DNA from: Leptospira kobayashii
GTDB lineage: Bacteria; Spirochaetota; Leptospiria; Leptospirales; Leptospiraceae
Assembly: GCF_003114835.2 (NCBI RefSeq)
Contig: NZ_AP025029.1
Coordinates: 186,001-250,000 of the forward strand
Direction: 5' to 3'
DNA: 64,000 bases
Shown one piece after another: positions 1 to 8,962 of this stretch. Each line of letters opens with the position of its first letter. The stretch's first letter is position 1. The translations under genes and the position numbers were made by a program. Under the pieces are notes generated by a model that was not told the origin of the DNA, made no database searches, and was given only the letters and a program-made list of their open reading frames with translations.

Positions 1-420
1 TTTAACGAACCAATCGAAAGGCTATGGTCTGCGATTACCGTTTATGAAGTGTTAATTCACTGGCTTGCGGATGAAGTGAGAGGCAGACCCAAGGAAGGGG
101 GAGAATTTTCCTGGACTTGGAAGTTGGGTTTGGAAGGGGATTTCACTACAAAGGGAATCTATAAAAAAATCGTACCGGGCAAAGAATTGGTGATGGAATG
201 GAAAGACCATCCTGCAGGCGATATTTTTTTACAACTTCTGTTTGAGCCGGTTTCCGAGAACAAATCCAAACTTACGGTTGTTAACGGTGGATATCCCAGT
301 TCTAATGCGTTTAACGTTTGGTTAGATGGCGCAAAAGAAGGTTGGGACGGCCAGGTAGAAAAACTAATAACATTCCTGGCGGGAAAACCTGATTTCACAA
401 AATTTATTAAAAAAACTTGA
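1..420 (+). CDS. SRPBCC / AHSA1-like domain protein (5' truncated by window edge)
   Basis: The frame is open from base 1 to the TGA at 418-420, so the gene begins upstream of the window. The visible 139 residues have the SRPBCC (START-like) pattern of the activator-of-Hsp90-ATPase homologue family. An N-terminal helix contains the FNEPIERLWSAIT segment, a strand pair surrounds GGEFSWTW, the strand IVPGKELVMEW follows, and a long C-terminal helix contains GWDGQVEKLITFL. Proteins of this family bind hydrophobic ligands in a cup-shaped cavity, and the ligand cannot be predicted here. The in-frame GTG at 49 lies inside the conserved first helix and is not the start. The family call is fairly sure; the function is unknown. 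Confidence 0.75.
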   Translation, partial: FNEPIERLWSAITVYEVLIHWLADEVRGRPKEGGEFSWTWKLGLEGDFTTKGIYKKIVPGKELVMEWKDHPAGDIFLQLLFEPVSENKSKLTVVNGGYPSSNAFNVWLDGAKEGWDGQVEKLITFLAGKPDFTKFIKKT

Positions 421-476
421 TCTCTCGCCTCCTTCTAAAATCCTGGTAAAAGTAGAGGTTATTAAGGAGGGTTTCA

Positions 477-839
477 TTGGAATTTCCCGAACTAGAATCC
501 TATTTTCAGAATTTGACGGACATTACAGATCGTATTGCAATGATGAACAATCATTTCGATGCGACACCAGATGTTGATATTCCTATGTTAGATGAATTCT
601 ACGATGACATGCAAAGTCATGCGTGGGAAACCACCGAACGTGAATATTACGAACTTTTCACAAGTTACTTTACATTTCATGTAAAAACGGTTGAAGAAAT
701 CGTTCAAGAAGCGAGAGAGATCTTGAATCCTGAAAATAGAGAATATGTAAAAAAGCTTGTATCACATATTAAAAACGCTGACGATTGGTTTCTTGGACTC
801 AAGAAACGTCGTAAAATGCTGAGAACTCAAGTAGCATAG
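477..839 (+). CDS. conserved hypothetical protein, small acidic helical protein
   Basis: This 120-residue protein starts at a TTG that has a near-perfect Shine-Dalgarno AAGGAGG at 464-470 with six bases of spacing, which fixes the start. No signal peptide or membrane segment is visible. The sequence is acidic and probably mostly helical, with many Glu, Tyr and Met residues in the first 100 positions and a basic end (KKRRKML). I recognise no domain. It stands 56 bp after the AHSA1-like gene and could be co-transcribed with it. A GC-rich hairpin follows the stop. The gene is probably real because of its strong ribosome binding site and ordinary codon use. Confidence 0.6.
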   Translation: MEFPELESYFQNLTDITDRIAMMNNHFDATPDVDIPMLDEFYDDMQSHAWETTEREYYELFTSYFTFHVKTVEEIVQEAREILNPENREYVKKLVSHIKNADDWFLGLKKRRKMLRTQVA

Positions 840-854
840 AGAGTTCTTTACTGG

Positions 855-880
855 CTCCGGAGATTATCTCCGGGGTTCTT
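855..880 (+). terminator. possible intrinsic terminator
   Basis: A 9-bp stem (855-863 with 867-875, one G-U pair, 3-base loop TTA) follows the stop of the gene ending at 839. It is followed only by a weak T-rich stretch (TTCTT), so termination is plausible but not certain. Confidence 0.45.
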
Positions 881-937
881 CCGAATACACTCTCAATTGG
901 CTTTACTTTTATCCCCGTATATATTTAGGTTTACCTT

Positions 938-1990
938 ATGAAAGGGAAACCTTACCTTCTTTATCCTTTATTTTTATTAATTTTTCTTTTTTTCGTAGAT
1001 TCGTTTTTCCGCATTCCATACATCCAATTTTTAACAAAACTCGATTTAACGGCAGTTAATTATTCTGCTAAAAAAGCGCTTCTGGATTCTTTGATAGAAA
1101 AAGGAAACCTGAAAAAAGATAAAAAACTGATGATCATCCTCGGATCATCCAGACTTCTTTATTTTGATGCAAAAGATCTGAAAGAGTTTTATCCAGACTG
1201 GGAGATTTACAATTTATCTTCCGCTGTCACGACCCCTGCTTATTACGATTATCAACTGACCAGGCTTTTGGACTCAGGCGTGGTTCCCGATTTGATTTTG
1301 ATGGAAACGGACCCAAATCAATTCAATCACAATTCCGTATTTAAAATTTCCAATCTTACCTACAGTTTCGATTTATTCTACGTATTGAAAAATATGGATC
1401 TTTTCGGAAAGGATAATGTATCTTTTTTTCTGGGAAGGAAGTTGTTTGCTGTAGGTACTTATAAACCTTATATAGATCAGATGTGGAAAAATTACAGAAA
1501 TCCGGAACTAGCCGGGTTTTTATCCATGAATCAGACAACTTTTGATTTTATAGTGAAAAACAACGGTCACGGTCTTTCGCCTATTGACAATTATGTGGAG
1601 AAGGATGCTAACGTCTTAGAACTGACAAGTCATAGAACTTTGGATTGGTTGTTCGCTTCTTATCATCCGAGCGAGATGCAATATGGTTTTTACGAGAAAA
1701 TTTTATCCAGACTGCAATCTGAAAAAATCAAATCCATCATCATTTGGCCTACATCTTCGCCCAATTTTGAAAAATTGGTTCATAAAGAAAAGTTGGTTAA
1801 AACCTGGGAAGAGAGGATCGATCTTTTAAGCTCCAAATACGATCAGAAAATCATGAAATTGAAAGATGAACCGTCTTATTCATGTAATGCGTTCGCTGAC
1901 GGAGGCCACGTCGCTAAGGAGTGTTACCATTCTTTGATGAGGGCTGTTCTAATGGAATACTTTCGTAGATATGAGGCTCATCGTTTATAA
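938..1990 (+). CDS. DUF1574-like, membrane-anchored SGNH-fold protein
   Basis: The 350-residue protein has an N-terminal hydrophobic anchor at about residues 7-24 followed by an extracytoplasmic domain. Two features suggest the SGNH/GDSL hydrolase fold: IILGSSRLLYF, with Ser70 in a block-I-like GSS motif, and a C-terminal Asp...His segment around FADGGHVAKECYH (about 322-334). Leptospira genomes carry many proteins of this DUF1574 type, often near polysaccharide genes, and an acyl or acetyl transfer role on glycans has been proposed for such proteins. Its 3' end overlaps the convergent metalloprotease gene by 77 bp. The family call is an inference from motifs; the substrate is unknown. Confidence 0.7.
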   Translation: MKGKPYLLYPLFLLIFLFFVDSFFRIPYIQFLTKLDLTAVNYSAKKALLDSLIEKGNLKKDKKLMIILGSSRLLYFDAKDLKEFYPDWEIYNLSSAVTTPAYYDYQLTRLLDSGVVPDLILMETDPNQFNHNSVFKISNLTYSFDLFYVLKNMDLFGKDNVSFFLGRKLFAVGTYKPYIDQMWKNYRNPELAGFLSMNQTTFDFIVKNNGHGLSPIDNYVEKDANVLELTSHRTLDWLFASYHPSEMQYGFYEKILSRLQSEKIKSIIIWPTSSPNFEKLVHKEKLVKTWEERIDLLSSKYDQKIMKLKDEPSYSCNAFADGGHVAKECYHSLMRAVLMEYFRRYEAHRL

Positions 1991-3548
1991 ACTGAGTTCC
2001 GCAAACCGGTAGAGGTCCTTCCGTAATGGTATCTCCCAAGATGACCGATTTGTAACGGTTTTCCGCTTCTTCCGATTTCGTGCTGGTTGTTGTAATTCCG
2101 TTTTTCACCGAAGCATTCACATTCGTAGAATATGCGGCCCATGCCAAAACGGATTTGGTATTGCCGGCTGACTTAACGGTTGTCATGTTGGGATATCTCG
2201 TACTACTATAACTTGCCAGATTGTAATTACCTGTAAACGCATAACCGGAACCTTGCGCAAAGGAAAGAGTTCCCGTTGCGGTATTGACACCCAATGGTCC
2301 CGCCACTATATCATTCAAAGTCGATTCGAACGGATAGGCCGCATATGCGGTACTCAAATCCAGAGCTTCTACATTTGTGCTGGCATCAAATCGTTCCACA
2401 CCGGCAAAATTCAAAGTCCCTGCAGATTGACCCATAAACAGAGTGAATGTGCGGAAAAAAGTATCACTGTTTAGACTTCCCAAAAGAGTCGTGTTGAACC
2501 TAGCGGATTCCCGAAAAACAGACATTAGCTGGCTTGCGGAACCTGCACGGATTCCGATGCTGTTTCCTTGAACCGACTTTCTGAAAAACTCGTTTTTCTC
2601 GGCTTCCGTATTGCCTGAAATATCATAAAGATAGCGCATAAATGCATAAGCGAATGCATACTGTTTGAGAATAACGGAGGAGGTAGTGCCTGCGGACCAG
2701 TTTAAAAAACTAACTCCATTCACTCCGTTCGGGCATCTTGTAGAATCCGCACCTCGAAAACAATCTATTCTGTATTTTTGAGGTCCGTAACCGGCTATAT
2801 CACTCGCTACTTCGCTTGTACCTTCGTTGATCCATGAATCGTCTGTAGCCCTTGTTGCAACCATATACGGATAACGGATCAGATGTTGGAATTCATGTGC
2901 GGCAGTGGAAGAGAATGCGGTAGGATCCCTTACCAAAGCATCGATCAATTCCTTTCCATCCATATAAAGTATCTCCGAATAATTGGATCGCAAATTCGTT
3001 CCCGGTTGGTCCGCAAAATAATTGACCGGATCGAAAAATCCAGCCACATAAGATGAGTTTGCCGTAGCACCGTCCCGGATGTCCAAAACCAAAATTTTGA
3101 TTTTCCCGTTTTTGTCCACGTCCGAAGGCTCACCGAAAGTGGAAATTAACTTAGGATAGGTGGTATCATTGAATTCTTTTCCGAAGGTTTGGAGATTATA
3201 ATTTACGGAGAGGCCGCGTTGTTTGTAAACATCGACTTTGGCATAAGAAGCGACTAACTCCACAGGTACGCAGTAGGAGTTTTGAGTTTGTATATTCCTT
3301 GCCCAAATATCTCCTCCGGTTTCGCAATTTCCATTATTTGCAAGCGCAGTGTACAAAACCACTCCAAGCAATAGATTATTGTCATTGGAAGATTCTTTTC
3401 TTGAAAACGGAGTGTTTATATTACAAAAGGAGAGCCACAAAGTAATAAATGATAATAGAAAATAATTCCTGATTGATTTGATTTTGGATTTGTTTAACAA
3501 GGGAACCACTCTATGAGAAATTTTATTCTGGCGATCGGTCTGGTTCAA
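1914..3548 (-). CDS. M30-like zinc metalloprotease, putative lipoprotein
   Basis: The protein carries a zinc-protease motif HEFQH (about residue 217 of the longest frame) followed by the segment WINEGTSEVASD, where the downstream Glu residues would complete the metal site. This resembles peptidase family M30 (hyicolysin-like), which is known from leptospires. The N-terminus has a basic patch, a hydrophobic stretch and a Cys (LSFC, Cys42 from the upstream TTG), which suggests a spirochaetal lipoprotein signal with a non-standard Phe before Cys. The start is uncertain. TTG at 3548 is the longest frame, but TTG at 3500 would give a signal peptide of normal length and would remove the overlap with the divergent gene at 3513. 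The 3' end overlaps the convergent DUF1574-like gene. Confidence 0.7.
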   Translation of the reverse strand: MNQTDRQNKISHRVVPLLNKSKIKSIRNYFLLSFITLWLSFCNINTPFSRKESSNDNNLLLGVVLYTALANNGNCETGGDIWARNIQTQNSYCVPVELVASYAKVDVYKQRGLSVNYNLQTFGKEFNDTTYPKLISTFGEPSDVDKNGKIKILVLDIRDGATANSSYVAGFFDPVNYFADQPGTNLRSNYSEILYMDGKELIDALVRDPTAFSSTAAHEFQHLIRYPYMVATRATDDSWINEGTSEVASDIAGYGPQKYRIDCFRGADSTRCPNGVNGVSFLNWSAGTTSSVILKQYAFAYAFMRYLYDISGNTEAEKNEFFRKSVQGNSIGIRAGSASQLMSVFRESARFNTTLLGSLNSDTFFRTFTLFMGQSAGTLNFAGVERFDASTNVEALDLSTAYAAYPFESTLNDIVAGPLGVNTATGTLSFAQGSGYAFTGNYNLASYSSTRYPNMTTVKSAGNTKSVLAWAAYSTNVNASVKNGITTTSTKSEEAENRYKSVILGDTITEGPLPVCGTQFINDEPHIYESIPLEQPSSKNGNTP

Positions 3549-4166
3549 TTTCTTTTTTTGCCGTTCGGGATCTATTCCGAACCAAAATCGGGCCTTTATT
3601 TATCTGACGAGATGAAAACGAAAAACGGTTTCCTTTTTCTCGGCGTGGCGATCGGCAAAGAAAAAGAAGGATTTGTTTTTTTAGCACAAGAATTGAGATA
3701 CCACAACCTGATCGGCTGGGAAGAAATTCTGTATTCCGGAACCGCAAAGGATGAGTTAGGCGAATGGGTATTGGTTCCCGGTTCCTGCCAAATCCGAGCG
3801 AGCAGAGAATTTGAGAAGAAAAAGGGGCTTTTGCGCCGATTTGACTGCGAACATCTTTCATTTACACTGCAAACCGATTCTGACGCTAATTTATTGAATT
3901 CCAGTTTGGCGGGAACATTCAAAGACCTCCGTCTTCCCGTTTTTTTAGCAAATATGTCTTCCGAACCGATAGGGATATCGTTTCCTCTTCCCGACGGAAA
4001 GGAAGAGGGAATTTGGGGATTCCATTTGAACGGACTAGGCAACAAAAGCCCGATCCAGGTCTGGGATCGGAAATCCGGTCTTTGGAAGCCCTGGAATGGC
4101 TGGATTCACGAATCGGAGCCATCCAAACCTTCCATCTACAGATGGAAACGGACCTTTTCTAATTGA
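3513..4166 (+). CDS. secreted hypothetical protein
   Basis: This 217-residue protein has a clear signal peptide (MRNF then a hydrophobic run to about residue 21, likely cleaved near IYSEP). The mature part is rich in Trp, Gly and Lys and probably forms mainly beta strands, with one Cys pair (about residues 87 and 106). I do not recognise a domain. The gene is divergent from the metalloprotease and ends just before the polysaccharide operon, whose first gene may overlap it if an upstream start is used. Export to the periplasm or beyond is inferred from the signal peptide only. Confidence 0.6.
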   Translation: MRNFILAIGLVQFLFLPFGIYSEPKSGLYLSDEMKTKNGFLFLGVAIGKEKEGFVFLAQELRYHNLIGWEEILYSGTAKDELGEWVLVPGSCQIRASREFEKKKGLLRRFDCEHLSFTLQTDSDANLLNSSLAGTFKDLRLPVFLANMSSEPIGISFPLPDGKEEGIWGFHLNGLGNKSPIQVWDRKSGLWKPWNGWIHESEPSKPSIYRWKRTFSN

Positions 4167-4200
4167 CCCAGAACCAAAATGGAAAGACCTTCGTTTTACA

Positions 4201-5664
4201 TTGAAAAAAATCAGAATCGGGGTAATTGCCGCTGCAGGAAAAGGCACGAGGGCATACCCGCGAACTAGTTTCATCCCCAAACCACTGTTTGATATCGAAG
4301 GAAAGACAATTCTACACAGAAATGTGGAGTTGCTCTACAAGACCTTTGGTGTGGAAAAGGTGTACATTTTGGTCGGCCACTTAAAAGAACAAGTGCTCGC
4401 CGAAATCGAACATATCCGATTGGCCATTCCCAAAGTTTGTATTGAATCCAAACATTGGACCGAGAAGGGTCTTGCCTCGGATGTAGCGAGTCTCAGCGAC
4501 GAAATTGTAGAACCGTTTCTCACTATCCTCGGGGATGAGTTTTATTATAAAACGGATCATGAAAATTTCTTAAAAACGATCAAACTCTATCCCAAACTTG
4601 CAGCTTCGATCGGAATCGTAAAGACCTCATTACTTTCCAGAATCCGAAAAAATTATTCTGTGGAACTAGGAGGAGACCGGATCTTGAATCTGGTGGAAAA
4701 ACCGGAAGATCCTCCGAACGAACTTTTAGGACTTGGATCTTATCTTTTTACCCCTATGTTTTTCGAATATTTCGGAAAGACTCCTCCTTCCCAAAAATCG
4801 GGCGTAATTGAAATAACAGATGTTATCGATAAAATGGCGAAGGAATCTCCCGGAGGAGTTTATGCCACCAAATTGTCTTGCGAATACTTCAATATCAATT
4901 CCATGCAAGACTATCATCATGCGGTCTATGAAGTTAGAAACGATTTGTTTCCCAAATTCAAAACCTCACTAGTCATCCCGACCTTCAATAACGAAAGATC
5001 CATCACCGATGTGATTGTGGATTTCAAAGATAAGTTTCATGAAGTCATAGTCATCGACAATGAATCTACCGATGATACCGTAAACCTCAGTAAAAAAGAA
5101 AAAGTAAAAGTTCTTACCTTCCATGGAGAAGGCGATTCTAACCGGTTGGGAGAACAAGTCCGAAGAGGGATTGAACAGGCGTCAGGTGATATCATTGTTG
5201 TTGTTTCTCCCGACGGATCGTTTCGTTCCAAAGATTTTCCAAAACTCATGGAATATATGAAGGATTCGGATATGGTGATCGGAACGAGAACCACAAGGCA
5301 GATGATCGAACAAGGTAGTAACCTTAGTCCCCTTTACCGACTAGTCAATTTGCTTATGGGAAAAATGGTGGAGCTGTTCTGGTGGGGGCAAGAACCGAGA
5401 TTCACGGATGCTGACTGTCATTTTTTTGCGATCTGGAAGGAATCTTATTCTCAAATCAAACCGCAGTTAGATGTGCACGACAAAAAATTCGTAGTGGAAC
5501 TGATGATTGAAATCGTTCGTTCCCATATGCGTTGTATTGAAATTCCCGTTTCTTATTTTAAACCAGTGAACGTAGGAACCTATCGTTTGCGGGATATGAT
5601 TAAGGATGCTTGGGGAATATTCGGAATTATCATTAGAAAGAAATTATCCTTAGGGGAAGAATAA
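4201..5664 (+). CDS. bifunctional sugar nucleotidyltransferase - GT2 glycosyltransferase fusion
   Basis: Two domains are joined in one chain. Residues 1 to about 235 form an RmlA/GlmU-type nucleotidyltransferase with the signature AAAGKGTRAYP followed by IPKPL, which would make an NDP-sugar. Residues from about 257 (SLVIPTFNNE, then IDNESTDD and VVSPDGS) form a GT-A family 2 glycosyltransferase of the dolichol-phosphate-mannose-synthase type. The TTG at 4201 is chosen because the nucleotidyltransferase fold begins immediately after it. An ATG at 4096 is in frame but would add 35 residues of unlikely sequence overlapping the previous gene. The stop shares one base with the next start (TAATG at 5662-5666), so translational coupling is likely. 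The fusion suggests a precursor made and used by one polypeptide. Confidence 0.8.
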   Translation: MKKIRIGVIAAAGKGTRAYPRTSFIPKPLFDIEGKTILHRNVELLYKTFGVEKVYILVGHLKEQVLAEIEHIRLAIPKVCIESKHWTEKGLASDVASLSDEIVEPFLTILGDEFYYKTDHENFLKTIKLYPKLAASIGIVKTSLLSRIRKNYSVELGGDRILNLVEKPEDPPNELLGLGSYLFTPMFFEYFGKTPPSQKSGVIEITDVIDKMAKESPGGVYATKLSCEYFNINSMQDYHHAVYEVRNDLFPKFKTSLVIPTFNNERSITDVIVDFKDKFHEVIVIDNESTDDTVNLSKKEKVKVLTFHGEGDSNRLGEQVRRGIEQASGDIIVVVSPDGSFRSKDFPKLMEYMKDSDMVIGTRTTRQMIEQGSNLSPLYRLVNLLMGKMVELFWWGQEPRFTDADCHFFAIWKESYSQIKPQLDVHDKKFVVELMIEIVRSHMRCIEIPVSYFKPVNVGTYRLRDMIKDAWGIFGIIIRKKLSLGEE

Positions 5665-6701
5665 TGACTAAGAAAGTATTAGTTACTGGCGGGTGTGGTT
5701 TTCTCGGATCTCATGTTTGCGAGTTATTTAGAAAAGAAGGTTGGGATGTTGTCAGTTTCGACAGCATGACAAAGTACGAATTGAAACGAACCGGTTATGG
5801 AACGGATGCAACTCGCGATTATAATTGGAACTTTCTGAAATCACTCGGTGTTACCATGGTAAAGGGTGATATCCGAAACCAGGAACATCTTTTGGACCGA
5901 ACGGAAGGATGTGATTTTATCGTTCATACTGCGGCGCAACCTGCGATGACCATTTCTTGGGAAGATCCCGAATTGGATTATTCCACAAACGTACTCGGTA
6001 CTTTCAATGTTTTGGAAGTGGCTCGCAAAAGAAATATTCCTGTGGTAAATACTTCTTCCATCCATGTTTACGGTAACTCCATCAATGCGAGTTTGAAAGA
6101 AGGGGCAACTTCTTACGAAAGAACTCCGGTTGAAATACCAGAGACGCAAGGCACGATGATCGGCCAGATTTCTCCTCTTCACGCATCCAAAATGAGCGCA
6201 GAACATTATGTGCGTGCTTATTCGGATATGTACGGAATCAAAGCCGCGAGTTTCCGTTTTACGGGGATTTACGGTGAACGCCAGTTTGGTGGAGAAGATC
6301 ACGGTTGGGTGGCGAATTTTGCAATTCGTTCCGTTTTCGGACTTCCTCTTCGTATCTTCGGAACAGGAAAACAAACCAGAGATATCATTCATGCGGCGGA
6401 TGGAGCACAATCTTATCTGGCATTTTTTAAAAACCCGATTCCTGGTGTTTATAATATAGGCGGAGCGAGTGCTCATAAGATTTCGTTATTGGAATGCATC
6501 CAATTGATCGGTGAGATTTTGGGTAAAAAGCAAGAGATCCTATTCGAAGTGGAAAGACCGGGAGATATGAGATACTTTGTATGTGATATTACCGAGGCTA
6601 AAAAATTCGGATTTGCTCCTTCCATAAAACCGAAAGAAGGTGTGACAAGACTTCTCAAATGGATCGAATCCGAAAAATCGGTTTTTAATATCGCAGGCTA
6701 A
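5664..6701 (+). CDS. NAD-dependent epimerase/dehydratase (extended SDR) lacking the usual Tyr
   Basis: The 345-residue protein has the Rossmann signature TGGCGFLG (residues 8-15), the strand VVNTSSIHVYG, and the substrate-domain marks typical of nucleotide-sugar epimerases and dehydratases such as CDP-paratose epimerase. It probably modifies the NDP-sugar made by the preceding fusion protein. The classical Y-x-x-x-K pair is not intact: Lys176 is present in LHASK, but the place four residues before it is Leu172 instead of Tyr. It is translationally coupled to its neighbour at 5664 and is the second gene of the operon. The family is sure; the exact sugar is unknown, and activity may need a different catalytic residue. 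Confidence 0.85.
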   Translation: MTKKVLVTGGCGFLGSHVCELFRKEGWDVVSFDSMTKYELKRTGYGTDATRDYNWNFLKSLGVTMVKGDIRNQEHLLDRTEGCDFIVHTAAQPAMTISWEDPELDYSTNVLGTFNVLEVARKRNIPVVNTSSIHVYGNSINASLKEGATSYERTPVEIPETQGTMIGQISPLHASKMSAEHYVRAYSDMYGIKAASFRFTGIYGERQFGGEDHGWVANFAIRSVFGLPLRIFGTGKQTRDIIHAADGAQSYLAFFKNPIPGVYNIGGASAHKISLLECIQLIGEILGKKQEILFEVERPGDMRYFVCDITEAKKFGFAPSIKPKEGVTRLLKWIESEKSVFNIAG

Positions 6702-6708
6702 ATTCGTA

Positions 6709-7422
6709 GTGAGCTCCAAAACTCTTATTGTCATCCCTGCATATAACGAAGAATCAACGATAGAAGAAGTTGTACGAGGAGCGATCATTCATGCGGATGT
6801 TTCCGTAACGGATGACGCTTCCAAAGACAAAACTCCGGAAATTCTGAAAAAACTTCAGAAAGAATTCCCGGGACGGCTTTATGTGATTCGGCATGAAAAA
6901 AACACTCATATACCCGGTGGTATTCAAGACGGGATGAAGCTCGCTGTTGAGAAAAAATACGATTGGGTGATTACAATGGATGCCGGGCTTTCCCATGATG
7001 CGGGAAAACTTAAGGATTTCATCGGCTTCCCCAACTGTGATCTGTTAATTGGAAGTAGGAAGGATACTCTGAATGTTCCGTTCTATCGTAAGGTGGTTTC
7101 TTTTCTCGCTGCAAGAGCGATGAACTATTGTCTTTCCAAAGGCATATTCAATCTGCTGGGACCGGGGATTAAGGATTGTACTTCCGGTTATCGAAGATAT
7201 TCCAAATGGGCATTTCAAAAGATTGCCGATCATAAATTGGAATCGGTTGCATTCGATTTTCATATGGAAGCGCTTTCCATTGTATCTTTGCAAGGTGGAA
7301 CAATCAAAGAAATACCGATCAGTTACGTATTTTCAAACAGTTCTTTCAATTCCAAAGTATTAAAACTTGCCATTCAATTTGCCAAAAAACTTTTGCTACG
7401 GAAATTCGGATTTAGCGTTTGA
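6709..7422 (+). CDS. GT2 glycosyltransferase, polyprenyl-phosphate type
   Basis: This 237-residue cytoplasmic enzyme has the family 2 signature VIPAYNEE near the N-terminus, VTDDASKD for nucleotide binding, and ITMDAGLSHD as the metal/donor site. Its length matches single-domain dolichyl-phosphate-mannose/glucose synthase relatives, and no membrane domain is attached. The start is GTG at 6709 with no clear Shine-Dalgarno, seven bases after the epimerase stop, so coupling by reinitiation is likely. In context it may load a sugar on undecaprenyl phosphate for use by the polytopic transferase at the end of the operon. That role is inferred from order and family, not shown by the sequence. Confidence 0.8.
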   Translation: MSSKTLIVIPAYNEESTIEEVVRGAIIHADVSVTDDASKDKTPEILKKLQKEFPGRLYVIRHEKNTHIPGGIQDGMKLAVEKKYDWVITMDAGLSHDAGKLKDFIGFPNCDLLIGSRKDTLNVPFYRKVVSFLAARAMNYCLSKGIFNLLGPGIKDCTSGYRRYSKWAFQKIADHKLESVAFDFHMEALSIVSLQGGTIKEIPISYVFSNSSFNSKVLKLAIQFAKKLLLRKFGFSV

Positions 7423-8957
7423 TTGCTGTGAAATCTCTTTTTGCATCTTTGAAATTCAAAGCATTTGCCATATTTATCTTGTTAAGTGGCGCGACATTCT
7501 TTCTGGATTATCTCGTATTTGAAAAATTATATTTTCTTTTTCCGAGTGAGATGGAGTGGGATACTTCTCCTTGGTATAATTTCGAAAAAAAAAGAAGAAA
7601 TATCAAATCGGAAGATTACGGCAATCAGGTATTGATTGCAGGTAGTTCTGTCGCTTTGTATTCCGCATTACCGGAAGAAATGAACGAAAAGACGAATGGC
7701 GCTTTCCATGCCGATTTTTATTCCCATGTGGCAATGGCGCCTAGTGATCTGTATTATTATAAGGAAAATCTTTCGTCCTTAAAACCGAAGTTGGTTGTTT
7801 ACCTTGTGAACTTTGCCGATTTCCAATGGGAATACGTCGATTTTCCGAATGGAAAATTGCAATTTGATAAAACCAAATGGCTGCTTGAATTTGCGGATCG
7901 TTATCCCGCCAAAACATTTTACCCGACTTCCTATTTATTCGAATATTTTTCCGATTTGGACAGAAAACGTCTGTCAAAACTGGCCGGCAAGTCATTGTTC
8001 TATGTTAGTCGGTATCGTTCTTTTTTTTGGGATCCGATCGATGCATTTATTGAGAACCATTTTCGAAGCGGAAGAAGTTTCCATCGCTATGAAGGTTCTT
8101 TACCGAAAGAAGGGATCTGGGCGAAAGGTTGGACTCTCGGGCAGGCGACGATGGCTTGTGAGACGGGAAACAAACAAGATGATTCCGTTTTTATCCCTAA
8201 GGCGAATACAAAGATAGAATTTTCCGTTTTTAGTAATTCACAGATGACCTCTCTTGTTTCCAAAAAGGAAATTTCGTTTTCTAAGTCGGGCTGGACAACG
8301 ATCAACTGGCAAGAGTTAGGCGTCAAAGCTTCCGACTTTTATCTGAGATTTCGCATCCTGGAAGGGATGAATACTGCGAAAGAAGTTGATTTGTATAGAA
8401 CCGGGCTGGATTATCCCGTAGGAATACGTTTATCCCATTATTTTTGCAAAACACCGGTATATAACGATAGATCCTATTCTAGAAAATCCTACTTTGATGA
8501 ATCCCGTTTTCAAAGAATGTCTTCCGCCGAATACGATAAAGATTATTTTCAAAGAATGTTGGAAAATGCAGAACATAGAAATGAATTGCATCGTTTGCGT
8601 TTGGTTCATTCCAAGAAACAGGAAGTGAACAATCTCGGTTTTGAACCTTGGCTTGAAGTGGATCGGGTTCTTCAACTTTCAACTTACTTCAAAGAGAAGA
8701 ATATTCCTTTCCTTGTCATATTCTCTCCGGAAAATCCGGTAGAAGCTTCTCTTTATTCAAAAGGTAAATGGTTTGCCGGATTGAAAAATTATTTAAAAAA
8801 CGGCTTGGATAAAAACGGCCATGAGCTGTATGACAGGACTAATTATATCTCCGACAAACGTTTGTTCTTTGACCCGCACCATTTGACTTATGAAGGTGCT
8901 TCGTATTTTCAGTCGGATCTGTATGCAATCATCTCAGCAAATTCGAAAACCAGGTAA
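7419..8957 (+). CDS. membrane-anchored SGNH-like protein of polysaccharide operon
   Basis: A 512-residue protein with one N-terminal membrane helix (about residues 10-32) and a large exported domain. The motif AGSSVALYS (about residue 75) and the C-terminal FFDPHHLTYEGA (about 483-494) give the Ser and Asp-x-x-His elements of the SGNH hydrolase fold. The region between them (about 215-320) looks like a beta-rich insert. It may acylate, acetylate or de-esterify the glycan made by this operon. The TTG start at 7419 overlaps the stop of the upstream GT2; GTG at 7428 is an alternative. It resembles the DUF1574-like gene at 938 in plan, so the two may be distant paralogues. Confidence 0.65.
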   Translation: MIAVKSLFASLKFKAFAIFILLSGATFFLDYLVFEKLYFLFPSEMEWDTSPWYNFEKKRRNIKSEDYGNQVLIAGSSVALYSALPEEMNEKTNGAFHADFYSHVAMAPSDLYYYKENLSSLKPKLVVYLVNFADFQWEYVDFPNGKLQFDKTKWLLEFADRYPAKTFYPTSYLFEYFSDLDRKRLSKLAGKSLFYVSRYRSFFWDPIDAFIENHFRSGRSFHRYEGSLPKEGIWAKGWTLGQATMACETGNKQDDSVFIPKANTKIEFSVFSNSQMTSLVSKKEISFSKSGWTTINWQELGVKASDFYLRFRILEGMNTAKEVDLYRTGLDYPVGIRLSHYFCKTPVYNDRSYSRKSYFDESRFQRMSSAEYDKDYFQRMLENAEHRNELHRLRLVHSKKQEVNNLGFEPWLEVDRVLQLSTYFKEKNIPFLVIFSPENPVEASLYSKGKWFAGLKNYLKNGLDKNGHELYDRTNYISDKRLFFDPHHLTYEGASYFQSDLYAIISANSKTR

Positions 8958-8962
8958 AACAC

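Noticed and set aside
49..420. GTG at 49 as the start of the first gene
   Set aside because: The upstream codons FNEPIERLWSAIT belong to the conserved first helix, so the gene is cut by the window edge.
3596..4045. 149-codon and 112-codon minus-strand frames opposite the secreted protein gene
   Set aside because: The plus-strand frame has a signal peptide and fits the gene order; the others look like shadows.
5841..6476. 211-codon minus-strand frame in the epimerase gene
   Set aside because: It lies fully inside a clear enzyme gene, and its translation has no recognisable domain and unusual Cys/Arg content.
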